Positions 1 through 13,200 of a stretch of DNA of 64,000 bases are shown in pieces. The DNA lies in the NCBI GenBank assembly GCA_015657535.1, contig JADHZB010001712.1, positions 72,066-136,065 of the forward strand, in the 5' to 3' direction. The notes beneath the pieces were generated by a model, which worked only from the letters and a program-made list of their open reading frames with translations, had not been told where the DNA came from and searched no databases. The DNA comes from Nephromyces sp. MM_2019 (Eukaryota; Apicomplexa; Aconoidasida; Nephromycida). Each line of letters opens with the position of its first letter. Positions within the stretch are counted from its first letter, which is position 1. Both the position numbers and the translations under genes were made by a program.

Positions 1-3000
1 GCACGCTACAAGTATGAACAGCTACCAAATATTACTCTTCTATTGAGTCTTTTAAAGTATGAGTGAGTGTCTTACCAGTTATAAGTTGGCTTGCAAAATC
101 AAAAGCTTCCAACAGGACAATAAAAGAGTCACTTAACCAATGAGCACAATGTCGAACGTGCAGACGAGTTCATCTGTATAAAAATACTTGAGAAACATTA
201 AAGACGCAAGTACTCATCGAAGCAACCGGGTAATGGAGGTTAAAGGTACGAGTTAGAATCGTCTACAGTGGCTGATAAACGCTTCCGTGGCTGTTTTACA
301 GCGGAGCACAAGGGCATGTAGCTTTTGCACGAATGTCCCATCATAAGGAACACATTGATAAACAAGAAAATTTATGATTTGTATTATAATATAAAATTTT
401 CCTAGGAAATTAAAGAAAAATTTTTGTTGGATAAGATAGTAGGTAGTAAAAATCTACACCAAACTTTGCGTCGACAAAATGATGGATAATCCAAGGGAAT
501 CAATATTACTGTCCGCATTGAGCAGCTATGCAATGCAAATGGACTCAAGTTACCCTATTATCAAGATAAAACCAGGTGCCTCGGTATTTTCTGTCAGAAA
601 AAATACTTAATTTAAACTACTGCAAAACAGTGCCAGGAATGCGGATCATCAAGCCAAATAGCAATGTAGGCATACTGAAATTAATCTCGGAATTAAAAAT
701 GGCATTTTGCGCCTAACAAAAACTTAGGGATGGCAAATAAACTCTAAATACAATAAGCCTGGCAGAATAAATGCTACCAAATTTCGCATGCGGCTGGCAA
801 GCTGTACGAGTTAACTTTCGTGACTTCTTAAAACGTCTACATTTTCCTTACTAGAGGCATAGTCTCATTTGCATTATTAGATTTCCTAAATATCACGGCC
901 TTGGAAAAATTCATTACAGCATATTTTCAACTTTGGGTAAGTACCTCTAGCAATGTACGAGTAACCGGAATAAGATATGCCTGTGGAGCAAGTTTGGGTA
1001 CAAGGAAGATTCCTGCAGGCATTCTTGCTGGCTTTCCTGGCGGTATTCTAACCTATGCTTTCAGCAACGATACAAAACTGCAGAGCTGCTAACTCAAACA
1101 CTCGGCCTCCGGTGATTATGAAGGTTTCACACACAGAACTTCATTACGGTACAAGAGATTAAAACTGCCTACAGTCATCAGCACATACGCACATACCGAC
1201 GAAATAATTATGTAACTATGCTCTCCCGTGAATGCCATGCATTGCTAAACCTTCCCAAAACACGCTTACGCGCGACCCAAGACCCATGCGTAGTTTAGTA
1301 AAACATATACGCGCTGATCCAAATAACAGCGGCGGCGCACACCCCCCCGTACTTCATCGCAGTTACTGAATAACCCGGCGTGCCGTTAGAATTTATTTGA
1401 AAATAAAATGGGAAACGACTCTTTGTCTAGTAAACTTCCTTTTAGCATGCTGATGTGCTCCCCATCTGACTGCTGAGCTGTGCGTACCAACGACGTACGC
1501 TCAATCCAGGTGAAATGCTGAAATACCTTTACTTTCAATAGGGAGGGCACCACCACACGCCCGTGTCAGCAGCGGATGCTCATTGTACGTTTCGCACCAA
1601 TTCTACTAGTGGGTTTCGATAAAGTTTTTTGTTCGCCTCTTCCACGTCATTTTGACGTCTCGACTTGTGATTTCTTCCTCATCGGCACTAATGGCTGGCC
1701 GCGTGTTCAGGCAGTTCTGCGAGTCACAGTTTTCCGGCGTTTCTGCCCATTTTGCGACCCCCACAACGTACTCCAATTCACTCGCTTTTGTATCCGCCTG
1801 CGACGAGCGGTTGTGAATGCTCTTGATGCCAAGATGTAAACGTATCGGATGCCATTTGCGCACAGTGAAGTTTGTAAGTGTAGCTAAGTGGCTTCATAAG
1901 CATGGGCTGATGTACGTGTTACAGTCATAAGTATTTATTCACTTGTAGTCTTTGTAGGATTGTACGTCTGCACGCAGTAAAGGTGCAGCGCATGCCCCAT
2001 TGGAATATTGCGTGCTTATCATCCCATTGTAAGTGACCAATCTCCCTTCTATTGTTTCAAGCGCCGCGTGTTCTTTCTACAATATAAAGGATTTTGTAGC
2101 TCCATCATTCGCTTGTTATCAATATGTGTTGTGTTTTAATGTGTTGTGCCTTGCCCTAGACGGAACAGATCTACTTATTGCTCCACTTTCGTGCGCAAGC
2201 AACGGGATACAGAGGATCACGTTCTCTGGACTCTAATCGTCACGTAGGTCCCGTATTGAATGCTTTTAATCGATAACATGAAATTAGTAACTCCATGCAG
2301 TTTCGTAAAAGTGTATTTTTCAAGCTTTATTACGGGATAGCAGATCAGTAAGCCTTCTTCATGGATCTAATGAGCTCAGCTTTAAGCTGGTTATTTGCAC
2401 TGCGTTAGCTAATAGCTAGGCTGTCTCATGACCATTAAAATCATGAAAATTGTGTCCCTTTTACCTCTTCAGGGGATGGTGCGAAGGGATAATCTTTTTA
2501 GGGCAAGCAAGAACGCCGCTGCTTTTTAACGTTGATTGTTCCCGTGCATACCGGGTAAAATCATGGTTATTTTACGCTTTCTCATTTACTGGGTATTCTC
2601 TTATGCTCGCCGCAGAGTTGTTATGTAGCCTAAAGTTGCTGTACTCTCTCCGGTGTTGCTGCGTAAATTAATGAATTAAGCTTGTAGCTCGTAATCGGTC
2701 CTTGTTGCTTTCGTGGATACATTTATCCTGGTTTTTGCGTGGTGAATTAGTTTCTATGATTTTAATTTTTGGGTGACTTTTCCTTCGAGTGATCTTCTGG
2801 TGCTATTTTTCTGGTTGTTCCAGTCTTTTACCGCTGTTTTTCACCTGATATGTGCAAAGATATGCATTGTCATGCATTTTTTTTTTGCGGATTTATCTGA
2901 GACTGGGTTTCGTGCTGTATCGTTGAGGTAATTTTATTGGTATTTTGAGTGCCAGTTTGCTATTTTTTTCATTAAATCCAGAAGGAAGTAGCTTGAATAT

Positions 3001-5140
3001 TAAGTTAAAACGGAGTGAATATCGTTTTGATGCACCTAAAATAAGCTTCCTAAGTATCTGGAAGAAGGAGCATCATTTTTTTTAGATATGCAAAATAAAG
3101 TTTGCTTATTTGAGAGATGTGCATAAAGCATACTTGGTTGCTATTCTTTGCCAGAAGAACTCTCTTTTGCAGCTTTCCGATTGTGAACTCAAACCTGCAT
3201 TGTAGCACGCAAGTATAAGCTTGTTAACACAAAATTCACTATGGTGCGGTATGATTACTCACTTTATACTCCTTTCCTTGATAGCTTTAATGGCGCCTCA
3301 ATTGGTTGGTTTTTTTATGCACGGCAACAAGGAGTTTAGCAAAGCTTTTGAGGAAGCCTTTTTATGGTAGTGCTGAGGTGTGTGAATAGGTGTGAATTTA
3401 CCTACTTTCTTCCATGATATTTCTATTTGCTTGCTGTGAACTGCATTGCTGCTATTTTGGCTGGAAATTTTTTTGTGCAACCGAAGTATATAAACTTGAT
3501 ACGCTACCGCATCTCTGCAATACTAAAGAGTGAGCTTAGATATGATACGTTTCTTTTAAGTTAGAAATTTCGGAGCTTTTATGTTTGTATAATTGCTGTG
3601 AAGACGATTTTATAGCTGTTGTTGGGAATTGACGGTGATTTTTTTTAAGCACTTTTTCTGCTCGGCTTTGTGTGAATATGAAGTAATTTCTGTATTGCAA
3701 GTATTTTTTTCTGCTCAGGTCTCCATATTGATTCAAGTCTTATACTCTGATCCAACGCAGTTTTCCTCTTGCATCTGATTTGTTTTTATACTAGTTCCAT
3801 TCAATAATACCTGTATCCTGCAATATTTGGGGACTCGTATGCATGAAGGGATTTTTTAGGTGGCATAGATGTATTATAATGAAGGATATCGTTTAGTGAC
3901 GATGTAGCTGTAGCAGTCCGGTAGAATACTCTGTGCGAGGGGCCTATTATACATGATGAAATATTCTTCAATGAATTATAAGTTTATGTTATCCTCTGAA
4001 ACTTTCAATGTTTTTTTCTCTGTGGATAAGCTTTAAAGAGCTTGATCATGTATCTGAGCACATTTTTTTCGTTACTTCATGAAAGAGCCTAAATTCTTGA
4101 GTTTGTTTCCACACATTGCCGGCATGCAGCTCTATGTGTGCATCTTGTAACACACACAATATGTATATTGCATTCTCATAGCTTCTTTTTCGAAGGATTC
4201 TGCTGTAAAACGTTTTTAATCTCCTTTTCTTGGTTATTCATGAAGAATATTATTAGAAAAAGCAGCGCTGTGTGCGCATCTTACAATATATATGCTTTAT
4301 CATGCTTAGCTATGTCCCACCCCATTAAATAAATCGCCTCCTCCATATATTTCTGCAGAATTCATGCGGTTTTATAGCCTCCAAAAGAAAATTTTAGCGA
4401 CTTTAACCGAGAATCGATTTGATAAATGTGTTGACCTTTGTGCCAGCGAACAAATGGCAGACTGCCCTTTTTGGTATGATCTCGTCAAATGGCTCGTTTC
4501 TCATTAAGATTTTTGCGTTATATAATTTATAGCAAAAAAAATGGTACTACATGAAAAAAGGTCAAAATGTAGTAATCAATTGGATAAAATTTCGTTAGTG
4601 CCTGCTAATAATCTAGCGAGCCACCAGCGTTACTCTAAAATCCACACACGTTTTGTTTTCTCCTTCAGGAAGCCAAATATTCTTGCTGGGGATAATGACG
4701 ATGCATTAATTTAGTGCGATGAAGTGCAACTTCCGCCTGGCAAATTTTTTGAATCTCTCGAAGAAGCCGCTTGTTTAGTCTCTTGATTATTGTGGTAATG
4801 AGAAGGCGGCGGAGAGTTCCACGCTACCTACATCATACACCCTCCTATTGCCTTGCCTTGCCTTGGCGATTTTAGGCAAATCTTTGAGGGCTTCTTTGGT
4901 TATTTTTGAGAAGATGTTAGATTTTATCAATTTTTACGAAGGAGACACTATTTTTTAGTACTAAAAAAGCAAGAGAGTGGGCTAATCCGAGGGAATGTTT
5001 GTGTTCGACACACTCACTAACTTGAATAGTGTAATTAAGGCTATTTCTACGTCCTGCGGTGCCTCTCTGGAAGTTCTGCACCACTCATTATAGAAATTTT
5101 TTGCTGAAGTTTGGATATATATAAGCATCCAGTCCTCCGT
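1..5140. other. No firm gene; probable 5' region of the downstream + strand gene
   Basis: I see no convincing exon here. The first 1.3 kb is base-balanced AT-rich DNA. About 1,250-1,860 is richer in G+C and carries overlapping small open frames on both strands, of which the - strand one (1,606-1,863, 85 codons) has the more protein-like composition but no recognisable motif. From roughly 2,300 to 5,100 the + strand becomes clearly T-rich with many T runs, the same skew seen in the introns of the gene that follows. I infer that a primary transcript may begin near 2.0-2.3 kb and that this stretch is 5' intron or leader. A short CCTTG pentamer run lies near 4,850. Confidence 0.4.
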
Positions 5141-8100
5141 ATGTTGGGAAATAATCCACCTGTTGACCCTGAGTCGCTCCTGGATTTTTGGCGGCGCATG
5201 TTCGGCTGCTTACAACTGCTGCCGTTTGCTGACCCGAATGATTATTTTCAGGATTTCTCGCGCCATGAGGAAGACTATCTGCTTCAGGCCATCCGGCCGT
5301 GGTCAAGTGATGCATCCATAGGAAGTCATGGCAGTATTAACGGAAATCGTTTTGCCTCAACTACTGATGATCGTACTCTAGATTGTGTAGGTGAGACTAA
5401 TGGCTATGGAAACAGGGATGAATATGAGTTTTGGCGACGTGGATCGGCAAGTTTCTCTACACCTGAGAAGCAGGAAAAGCTTGGAGCTGGTTCGCAGATA
5501 AGTGCTCGGGCGCAATCACACACTAATGCCCCGGAGCTAGCGTTTACGATTGACTACCCGAGACCTGAGGGCAGGCTACCATCCAGACTTTCTTCTCATG
5601 ATGCAGCTTTATTGGAAGGAAACGACGATTCGTCTTTACCCTTGTGGCAGAAAGATGTTGCATCGAGGATGTTTGATGATACCTTTGAAGGGGACTGTAG
5701 CACGGGACCTATGCGATCAGAGGAGCCGCAACTTTTCAACACTCTCACAGGTATTAGCCCCAGAAGTGCTGTTACTGTTTATACTGACGCTACAACTAAG
5801 GGTTTAAAAATATATCAAACACTCGCTGCCAGGCAGCATACTGAGTTCTCTTCAAGTGGAGGAAGTATTTATTATGGTAGAGAGAATGGCATGGAGGAAA
5901 ATGAATTTTCAGCCCGGAAAGAGGGAATTGCTGCAACAAGCGGCGGCCACGTATTCAATGTTCTCTCGTATGCTGGTGGGGGGGTAGATACCTGGAATAA
6001 TAATAATTTTCCATCCGCAAAACACTTACCCATGGAGTCTGCCCCCCGTTTGGAGATTCGTAGATCGCTAAAAGAAGGCAAGAATTCAATTGCTTTGGCT
6101 GCCGCAGATAGTGGCGCCCCTTCCAGTTCTACTTATTCAAGTACTAGATCACATAGAACTCCCACTTCAATGGGGGGTTCGGTAGATGTTATCCATGCAG
6201 AGACTCTGGAGTGGAGACTACACAATCAACAACAGGAAGCAGTACAACGCACCACTGCAGTACATTCCCTTTCGATAGATTTCCCTAGTAACACCCCGTT
6301 GAAGGAACAGCTCGGGCAATTTAATAGCGTTGATAAACCTTTTCGAATTCTTGGTATTAATCCTAATTGCTCCTTCTCAAAGGGAGCAGCTCCATCAGCA
6401 ATGGGCGCTTATGTCTCAATTTTGGAGAATTCGATCAATTTTAGTCCCCCAGGTGCATTACCAGAGAATTCCTGCATCGATCATGAAGTTGGAGTTAGCG
6501 GAATTAACTCTGTGTTATACCCTCATTACTTGCACAGCTCTCATCCAAGGGTTTCATCTCCTGAGGATATTACACTATTTTACAATAAACTGAAACATTT
6601 GTTTATTGATGCCTGGGAAGACGAACGATTGTTTAGGGCTATAGGCTATTTGAATCGGTTGGAGGCTTTCCTCCAACATTACACCATCATCGGGAGGGCT
6701 GTAGATGAACCGGAGTCAGCAGCGGCTTCTTTAAGGGCCACAGCAAGTTCACTGCTTGAAAAACTGAACAAAGATGATATAGTAAATTTAGCGAAGGTAA
6801 ATGCTCAGACTGCACTGGAGATTATGGATTTCTTTCACTTAGATCATATGAAGACCATGTGTGAAGAGTCAAAGCGCTTAGACTTCAGTGATTCGATATC
6901 CTTTGACTTGCAGTCTGCCGGAAGCCATATTCCAGTCACTCTATCATCCAATGACGGCTCCTTCCAGCATCTGAGGCAAGGCATGGGCTCTGGTTTAAGC
7001 ATGAGCAAAAATGGTAAATGTTTGTTGGAGGTGGGAGGTGAATAGCGTGAGGATTTTTCGCAGTTCATTTTGGAGATTTTTTGTGTTTGTTGGTGAAGAT
7101 ACTCATCGTTTCTGAGACACTGGTATAACTGCTTTAGGTTAGTGTGCACGGTGCTGCAGCACACAATGATGGAGATAGTGCGTACTCTCATAACTTTGTT
7201 TTGCACACACACATGGAGGAGATTAGGCTGTTTGAAAACTGATTAAACTAGTTTTTTTTATTAAAAGTAGAGCTGAAAGTTCTGCTATTGTAGATTTTAA
7301 TATAATAGCTTATGAAGAAGTTGGGAGTGGTCCTGTTTGTTCTCTAGCTGATGCTTTCTAGCCTGAGTTGAAGCTGTTCATGTAGGATGAATACTAGGGT
7401 TTTTTCTTTTTAATTTATTTTCTGTAGTTTGGATTTCTTGTCGAAGTTGTGGCTTTTCCTTTGAAATTTTTTCTGTTCCTTACGAGTATACCTTAAGTTT
7501 TAAAGCTTTTTTTCACCCCTTTTCGCAAGCTGGCTTGAAGAATTACGTTGTGGTAAGGTGTTACCCGCAATGAAACCTTTTTTACGAGAGTCTTAATACT
7601 TTGAAGATTCTCTTAAAGTGTGGTACTTGAAGCTGTAGCTTCTAGATGGCGAAGTTCTGGTGTTACTGTTCGTATCACCTCTTGTTTAGCATGGGTCTTT
7701 TAGATACTTTTGGTTTGTGTGTTTAGTTATACAGTATGCATTGAAAGGGCTCAGTTTGTTGCTCGTGCTGGTGTGGCTATGCTTGGAGTGATGTTTGCTT
7801 TGTTCTTATTTTGCCCTATGAGCTTATAGCACCCAAAAGTGTGTTTGCTCAATGAAATAGCAAGTACTCTAGTTTTCACTTTTGTAGGATGGAGCATTGT
7901 TTGAACTGCTTGTTCTGCTTCTTGCTGAATTCTTTATGTTTTGAATGCTCAAAGTATATTTGTCTGTCGCAAGTGTGTGTGTATTGTAACACAGGCCTGT
8001 TTGACAACCAGGATAAGAGGAAGCATCGCAAATTGGAGAAGCTCGTCAGAAGATCGGGTTCCAAAAAGGGATCATTCACTAAAGGAAGTTTCACAAGAGC

Positions 8101-10220
8101 AAAGAGATTTTTTGCTAACGCACCAAAGAAGGAAAGTGCAGAAGGCTGGGTACAGGAAAAAGGTCAGCTGCGTGCTCTAGCAGCGAAAATTTTAGGGGAA
8201 AAAAATAGCTTTTTTTCTTTGCAGATGTGCGTATGAAAATAGTGAGAATTTTCACTAGCTATGCAGTATTTTTTTTTTCTCTATTGGGTATTCATTTTTT
8301 ATTGCGCGTGAAGAATTTCTCTTGTACTGTGTGTGGCTTACTTTTAGGCCTGAATTTTTATCGGTGCTCCGTTCGAAACGAGGAAGACTAGTTTTTTTTT
8401 GCAGAAATTTACATAACGACTAATTATTTGACAAAATAAATCCATGCTTTAGGTTTTTATGCGTGTGTATTTTTTTCGTCATTTCTAGCTTGTTATGGAC
8501 TTGTGTGAGTATTCGCGTTGTTGTTTGCGTATTTATCTTTTTTTTAAAAATTCAATAGCTCCTCTTTGATAGCATGTTTAACTTTTTAATCTGCTTCTTT
8601 GGTTTTTTTTGTTGCGTCATCTCTCATGATTTCATGGTTTTTCAACACCAGTTGTTGAGAACAAATGTCTTGAATTAGGGATATTTTTTGGTGTAAATTA
8701 TGTTTTTATGTGGTAGGATCAAGCTTCGTATTGGTTATTTATATGTGCGATTGAAGAAATTTTTTAAAGGATGGCAAAGGCCTTGATTTCTGCAATTATT
8801 TGACTCATTTTCTGTCACTGTTTTTGCCTTCTGCATTTTTTGCTGTCACTTTTTTCGCTGAATTTTCTTTGGTCTTTCATCTAGTTTACTCTATTTCGAC
8901 TGTTGTTCCTTCTTTATCGTTTGGAATATCTTAATCTTAATTATTGCAGAGAAAAGCCTTGACCTTTGGTACCGAGGTGAGAAGAATTTATCTATTAGTG
9001 TAAAGGTCCGAGGGAAGTTACGTTGTGAGCTCATACAGGTTTTGTCCATACTTTTTGAAACCGATTTACAAGGAAACTGGGCCCCATGGTTTAAGTATGC
9101 TTCTAGAGAAAGCCATGTTGGTAGGACAAGCCAGTTGGTACGACAGGTATGGAGGCTACGAAATTTTGATGTTGTGACAATACACGCAGATTTCTATAGG
9201 CTTTGTGAGGTTGATTATTATTGCTAGAAATACTTTGCAGAATAAAGTGTGATTTTCTTGCATTTCTGCTTAGTTGATTTGCTGTTGAAATTTCGTCTGG
9301 TACCCTTTGTATTATCCAGGTTTTCACTATTTTTAAGTCATTATTTTGCTGTGAATCTTTGTTTTTTGAATAGCTTCAATAATTTATTGTGCGAGCAGAT
9401 TATGATATACTGATTTCGCGTCGTCAAATGCTTACCGCTACTGAAATTTTTTTTCAATGAAGATGCATTTATTGAAAAATTTCAACTTTCCTGCAATTTT
9501 TTCCATTTTTTTAAGCAATGGGAATGTGCTCCACGTTGCTTGGGCAAAAAATTGGTATGCTTTTATTGTCAAATACCATTTTAATGTAAGATTTGGCATA
9601 CCTGTTACATAATCTTGCCGAGCCGTTAGTCAGTTTTTACACTATATTCGTCAACATGCTTTTGTCCATGCTCTAAAGTTTGTTTTAATCCCATTCCCCT
9701 TTGTTATCTTCCAAAGGTTTTTGAATATCCTCTTCTTGGGACGAAAGAGTCGATTATGTATGGATTTGGTTTAAACGTTCTTGAAGAGGCTGGCTGCGTG
9801 ATGATTATTACCACCGCTCCTCCAGAAACGTTGACCCACCCAGATATTGTCAGCCCAAAAAAGGGCAAGCTCCCACGAGTCCGATGTGCGGATCTCTGCT
9901 TTGTACTGTATCCCCGAGATAAGGGAAAATACACGACTATGGAGATGTATGCAAACTACAATCACGGCTTAAAGTTAGTTCCTTTTCGCGTTATAGCGGT
10001 TTTTTTAAAAAAAGTGATTAGGGGCACTTTTCAAGCTATAGCAATGCAGTGTAAAGACTTTGAAGCAAGCATTTATGCGGATAGAATGAAGAATAATCCT
10101 ACGTTCTACGGTTGGATGAGCAAGAATCTTTCTGATTACTTTGCTCACGAGGGATACGAGGAGCGCCATGACGATAATAGCAGCTTAGCTAGCTTTGACC
10201 TGGAAAATTCTGGCTCTTAG
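5141..10220 (+). CDS. START-like lipid-binding domain protein, four exons, 913 aa
   Basis: Exons 5141-7013, 7995-8162, 8950-9146 and 9717-10220 (introns 981, 787 and 570 nt, all GT-AG) join in frame to 914 codons including the TAG stop. The ATG at 5141 is the first in frame; ten further open codons precede it after a possible acceptor at 5108-5109, so an upstream exon cannot be excluded. Residues 1-40 are conserved-looking (motif LLDFWRRMF). About 45-470 is Ser/Gly/Asn-rich and probably disordered. About 475-600 is helical and acidic (LKHLFIDAWEDERLF). Exon 2 is very basic (KRKHRKLEKLVRR). About 683-890 has the look of a START/SRPBCC fold: DLWYRGEKNLSISVKVRG, NWAPWFKYA, RCADLCFVLYPRD, then a C-terminal helix around KNNPTFYGWMSKNLSDYF. 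Such folds bind lipids in a cavity. The family call comes from pattern memory of apicomplexan START-like proteins, not from a search; the exon model is firmer than the function. Confidence 0.62.
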
Positions 10221-13200
10221 ACTGAATCAACTGACGGAAGTTTACAGTATGTTTAAGTCTAATTTTGCAAGTCATCGTGGCGTTTGGCTGAGGGCAGATG
10301 AATATTTAAGACTTAGTTTCCCTCTATAGCTATTGCTTCTGTGCCTTATTATTGATGGCCGTTGTTAAAGCGAAAGCTATTGTCTGGATACGCGATTATA
10401 AACGTGAGATTTGGGGGAATAACTGCCATGCAGAGGCGCGGTATGTGTGTTAGACTATACTATTCATTCCCCACGCAAAAGCGCGTATTGTGTGCTTATA
10501 TTTTTTTGTAGTTTTCCTTGCTGCAGTTGGTTTTGCGGTTCCCACCTTGGATTGGCAACTTTTGATGTAAATTTTTCACGTGAAGTTGTGTATAGTTTAA
10601 GAATGACTAATCTGCATGTCAATTATACACGCTACATCGCTAGCGTCCTATGAGGAGGATGTGCTACGGTTCGATGCTTCACCGTGATTAACCAGTTTTA
10701 GTGGTATAACATTTTTGTATATGCTGTTTGTGTCGATAGTATGGTGCCAAGTTTCAGTTTGGGATACTTTGCTTGATGGGTGGAGAGGCGCAAGAAACGA
10801 TTTTCCATTCTAAACTACTGATATAGGTGTTTCAGCTTGTTAACTTCTAAATGACTGAGTAATGACTGTTAAAGCTTGGGATCTTATTCGTCGTGCGTGC
10901 TTGCTTTCTAGGAGGGATTTTGATGAGCTACTGCGATATTTCGTTGTCCATCTACGGTGCTACGATGCTGCGGTGCGTAGTGCCGAAGCGTTCGCTAACC
11001 TTTTCCTGGTATTTCGCTCATCCCCATTGAAATCCTAGTCACAATGCACCACTTCTATATAAGCCACGGGACTACTAGCGTTCTTCATGCTTTGTTCGCC
11101 AATTTTCCTATAATCTCGAATGCCTGCTTAGCAAGGTACGTTTTAGATGCGAAAGTTTTCTTGCAGACAGTGGATTACATCTTCTAAAAATGAGAAGTAG
11201 CGCTTTTTGCTGTACGCTCAAGGTATGTCATGAGTGGCACAGCGAATTCTTATGCCAAGTCTGGACTTTGGTGTAGTAGTACCAGTTTGCGTCACTCTGT
11301 CCTGCTTGGCCTATGACCATACATTAATAGGGTATATGCAGGTGCTTCAGCAAGGTATTGTAGATATTGCTTATGGTGGTTAACACGAGTATAAGAATTT
11401 GGATGCAGTATGTCCTACTGAAGTTAGCGCTAAAGGCACTCATTGTAGTACATTATCCGGATAGCATTGATTACTGCGAGGAGCAAGCAGCATTCCTAAT
11501 AAGCAGACTGAATTTGGTTAAGTTTAATGTATTACCGCCTTGCCTCGCTGCAGCTGCCTTGGTAGTTTTTTAATCCCGTTTGTTAAGATACTTCCAATCT
11601 TCGCGGGACATGGAAGTTTGAGTCCTTGTGCTAGCTGCTGTGTATTTAGGTAGTCAAATTTCGACCAGAGAGAATCAGGGAAATAGACCCCACCTTGTGT
11701 GGTGCCCGCTATTGAAATTTAAAGCTTAGAGCGATATATACCTGTTTCGTCAGGTACACATGTATCTGTATGCGTTAAAGATAAGGTAAATATATTACCC
11801 GTTACCCAAACGCTTAGTAGTGGTTTCTGCCCCCCCTTACTTTTTTGTTTACGCCACAACCAGCGTGGAAATTATGGCGATGAACGCTTTCAGCCTTCAT
11901 CGCCATAATTTCCACGTACTGCGAAGAAAAAAGTTGTTATTGCCAATTCGATGACAATTGCCACCATTCATATAAATCTGGGCTAAAACTACATTTTTAT
12001 TTGCCAGCATTCTTGGATAAGTATGCGCTACAGAGTTGAATACGCGGTTCTTCTACCTAAGCAGCGCAAGGCAAACGTTTTGAATGCATACCTGTTAGGT
12101 GTACCAAATAACCATGTCACAATGGAAACAACTGCTTTCTAATCTGCTAAATTTGGAGTCACTGCACAAGTCTGCCTGCATTGCCACAGTTAACCCTCCT
12201 GTTATGAGCACACGTATGCGCGTAGTCTTGACATATTCAGATCTACAATTATAACCTGAAAAGGAAGCCTAGGTGCATGCAACGTATTAAAAGTGAATTT
12301 AATAGAGTTAAGTGATTGTTTTGTTTTGCGTAAGGTAGGTCAAATTGAGCATTGCCAGTTAAAGGAGGACATCCTCTACGGCGAAGAAATGAGTATAATA
12401 TAGCTGAACCTATTACAGGAAATATTTCTAAAATGATGGCTCTCGTGACGTGTTGTGGAGATCGAGTTATCGTCTGAAAGAGAAATGTGCGGCAACGGTA
12501 ACGTGTTGCATTATGAAGCTCCTCATGAAAAATAAGAAAATGCTACCAACTGGGTTAAATTTTCAATAGTTACTGAGATGGTTATGAAGTTCTTAAGCAT
12601 GAAGAATAAATAACTCCAAGTTTAGCACAATAGGAGAAGCGTTCCTTGGTAAGTTATATGCCGTAGAAGGGAGTCGAATGAGGCTTTCATAGAATAAAAG
12701 CATACCACGGCGAAGTATCAAACGGCTCCAACTCTTAAAGGGAGAAAAACTATAAAGTCATATAAAAGTGATGGCACATTCGAGCTCTGCCTAAATATGT
12801 GCGCTAAACATAAAGACATTTACCTCCCTCACGCTTCTGCCCCCAGTGGAACCGTAACTCACTGCAGTTTCTCCGCGCAGCTTTTCGTAGACCACCGTAA
12901 TTATGGCTGCCTCTGTGGGTAATAAGACACGCTAATCGTATAAAGGTTAATCTGAATGAGTCACGCTACCACCCCTGGATCATCGCAAAATCTGTCCACG
13001 GAAATATCAAAAAAAGGTTTTCAGTCAGGCTTTTGCAGCCTAATCATTTAGCCAGCGGATAATTTTACTGCATACAGTCGCCGCTAGCTAAATTAACACG
13101 GATAGTTTGAACCATTAACGGGACATGATGCGAAGTGAAGAAGTACCTCCACAAGTTACCTTGCTCCAAAACTTATGAAACCGTCGCTCTCTATGCCCCC

